Shown here: one piece after another, positions 6,061 through 6,572 of the stretch | Layout of the letters: each line of letters begins with the position of its first letter | Position numbering within the stretch: the stretch's first letter is position 1 | NCBI GenBank assembly: GCA_019689515.1 | Contig: JADGHI010000217.1 | Location: 1 to 6,572 of the forward strand | DNA: 6,572 nt | Direction: 5' to 3' | From: Acetobacteraceae bacterium | GTDB lineage: Bacteria > Pseudomonadota > Alphaproteobacteria > Acetobacterales > Acetobacteraceae | Translations under genes and position numbers: made by a program | The notes under the pieces: model-generated | The model's database searches: none | Told to the model about the DNA's origin: nothing | The model's input: only the letters and a program-made list of their open reading frames with translations

Positions 6061-6572
6061 TCACTCGCCGGCCGCCACCTCCACCGTCGTCTCCAGCCCG
6101 AACGCAGCACCGAGCGCCTCGACGCGGCGCACGACGCTCTCGCCGGCGAAGACGCCGCTGCCCTCCACCAGGCGCAGCACCAGCCGCCCGCCGCGCCGGA
6201 CCAGCGCGGTGCCGGCGAGCAGCGCCGGCGTGCCGCCGGAGAGCGTGTAGGCGAGGCGCAGCGCCGCGCCCAGCATCTCCGCCCGGCGGACCGCGGCGGC
6301 GTCCAGCAGAGTGCGGCTGGTCGCAAGCCAGGGCGCGTCCGGCTCGGCCTCGTAACGCAGCGCCACGACCAGGGCGAGGAAGGCGCGCGCGTGATGGTCG
6401 AGCCCGACGCCGGGCTGGCGCAGCACGCGCAGGAAAGCCTGCTCGGCGCGGTAGTCCGGGTGGTCGTGGCTGCCGATGTCGCTCACCCAGCAGGCCGCAG
6501 CGCGCAACGCCCGCTCGGCCGCGCGCTCGCCCTCGAAGAGCGGCGCGGTCCAGCGGAACAGCGCCTCGGGCA
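6061..6572 (-). CDS. ppx: Exopolyphosphatase, Ppx/GppA family (C-terminal part; start beyond window edge)
   Basis: 169 residues of the C-terminal part are visible, entering from the right edge and ending at TGA 6063-6061. The run RAAACWVSDIGSHDHPDYRA, then EQAF, then VGLDHHARAFLALVVALRYE is the signature of the HD-like C-terminal domain of Ppx, including the conserved S/C-D-I-x-x-x-x-HPDYR and GxDHxxRAFLAL blocks. It is followed by RRAEMLGAALRLAYTLSGG. Ppx removes terminal phosphates from inorganic polyphosphate in the cytoplasm; the family also includes pppGpp phosphatases (GppA), and the ASKHA nucleotide-fold catalytic domain lies outside the window. The assignment to Ppx rather than GppA is from general resemblance to alphaproteobacterial proteins. 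The C-terminus seems complete, and the ilvE remnant begins within about ten bases of its stop. Confidence 0.88.
   Translation of the reverse strand, partial: PEALFRWTAPLFEGERAAERALRAAACWVSDIGSHDHPDYRAEQAFLRVLRQPGVGLDHHARAFLALVVALRYEAEPDAPWLATSRTLLDAAAVRRAEMLGAALRLAYTLSGGTPALLAGTALVRRGGRLVLRLVEGSGVFAGESVVRRVEALGAAFGLETTVEVAAGE

Noticed and set aside
1..6572. tRNA or rRNA genes, CRISPR arrays, transposases
   Set aside because: I looked for TpsiC-arm sequences, regularly spaced repeats and transposase-like frames and saw none.

Overview
The window is very GC-rich, with a strong G/C bias at third codon positions. Its protein content (a DUF6311 membrane protein, a PQQ-type sugar dehydrogenase, and alphaproteobacterial-looking Ppx and IlvE sequences) suggests an alphaproteobacterium, perhaps a Roseomonas-like member of the Acetobacteraceae. 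That placement is inferred from composition and from memory of families; no marker gene is present.

Left part (1-3639), all on the minus strand and read from high to low coordinates: an exported PQQ-dependent sugar dehydrogenase of the Asd/YliI type (3639-2482), a TauD/TfdA-family Fe(II)/2-oxoglutarate dioxygenase (2446-1358), and a multi-pass DUF6311 membrane protein (1304 to beyond position 1). The gaps are 35 and about 53 bases, so this is probably one transcript. No obvious pathway links the three products. The dehydrogenase has Gln where the family's catalytic His is expected. The DUF6311 start lies inside a hairpin that also ties up its Shine-Dalgarno sequence.

Middle (3640-4436): a divergent intergenic region of about 800 bases. 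Parts of it are far less GC-rich than its surroundings (46-48% GC by hand count in two stretches). I find no convincing gene there. Between 4149 and 4255 it holds a dense run of short direct and inverted repeats, a possible sigma70-like promoter and one perfect TTGTCCACA (DnaA-box-like) 9-mer.

Right part (4437-6572): a single-pass membrane protein gene on the plus strand, broken by a one-base frameshift near 5025. It is followed by a minus-strand orphan Phd/YefM-like antitoxin gene (5651-5343). Next is a remnant of an IlvE-type branched-chain aminotransferase gene that has lost its 5' two thirds and carries an in-frame amber codon (5721 to about 6060). The remnant begins right after the stop codon of an exopolyphosphatase (ppx) gene that enters from the right edge. 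Together, 5000-6060 looks like a zone of gene decay or a recombination scar downstream of ppx.

I found no CRISPR array, tRNA, rRNA, transposase or recognisable new defence or mobile system. The most rewarding items for a second look are the His-to-Gln dehydrogenase, the start-codon hairpin, the repeat-dense intergenic region and the decay zone after ppx.
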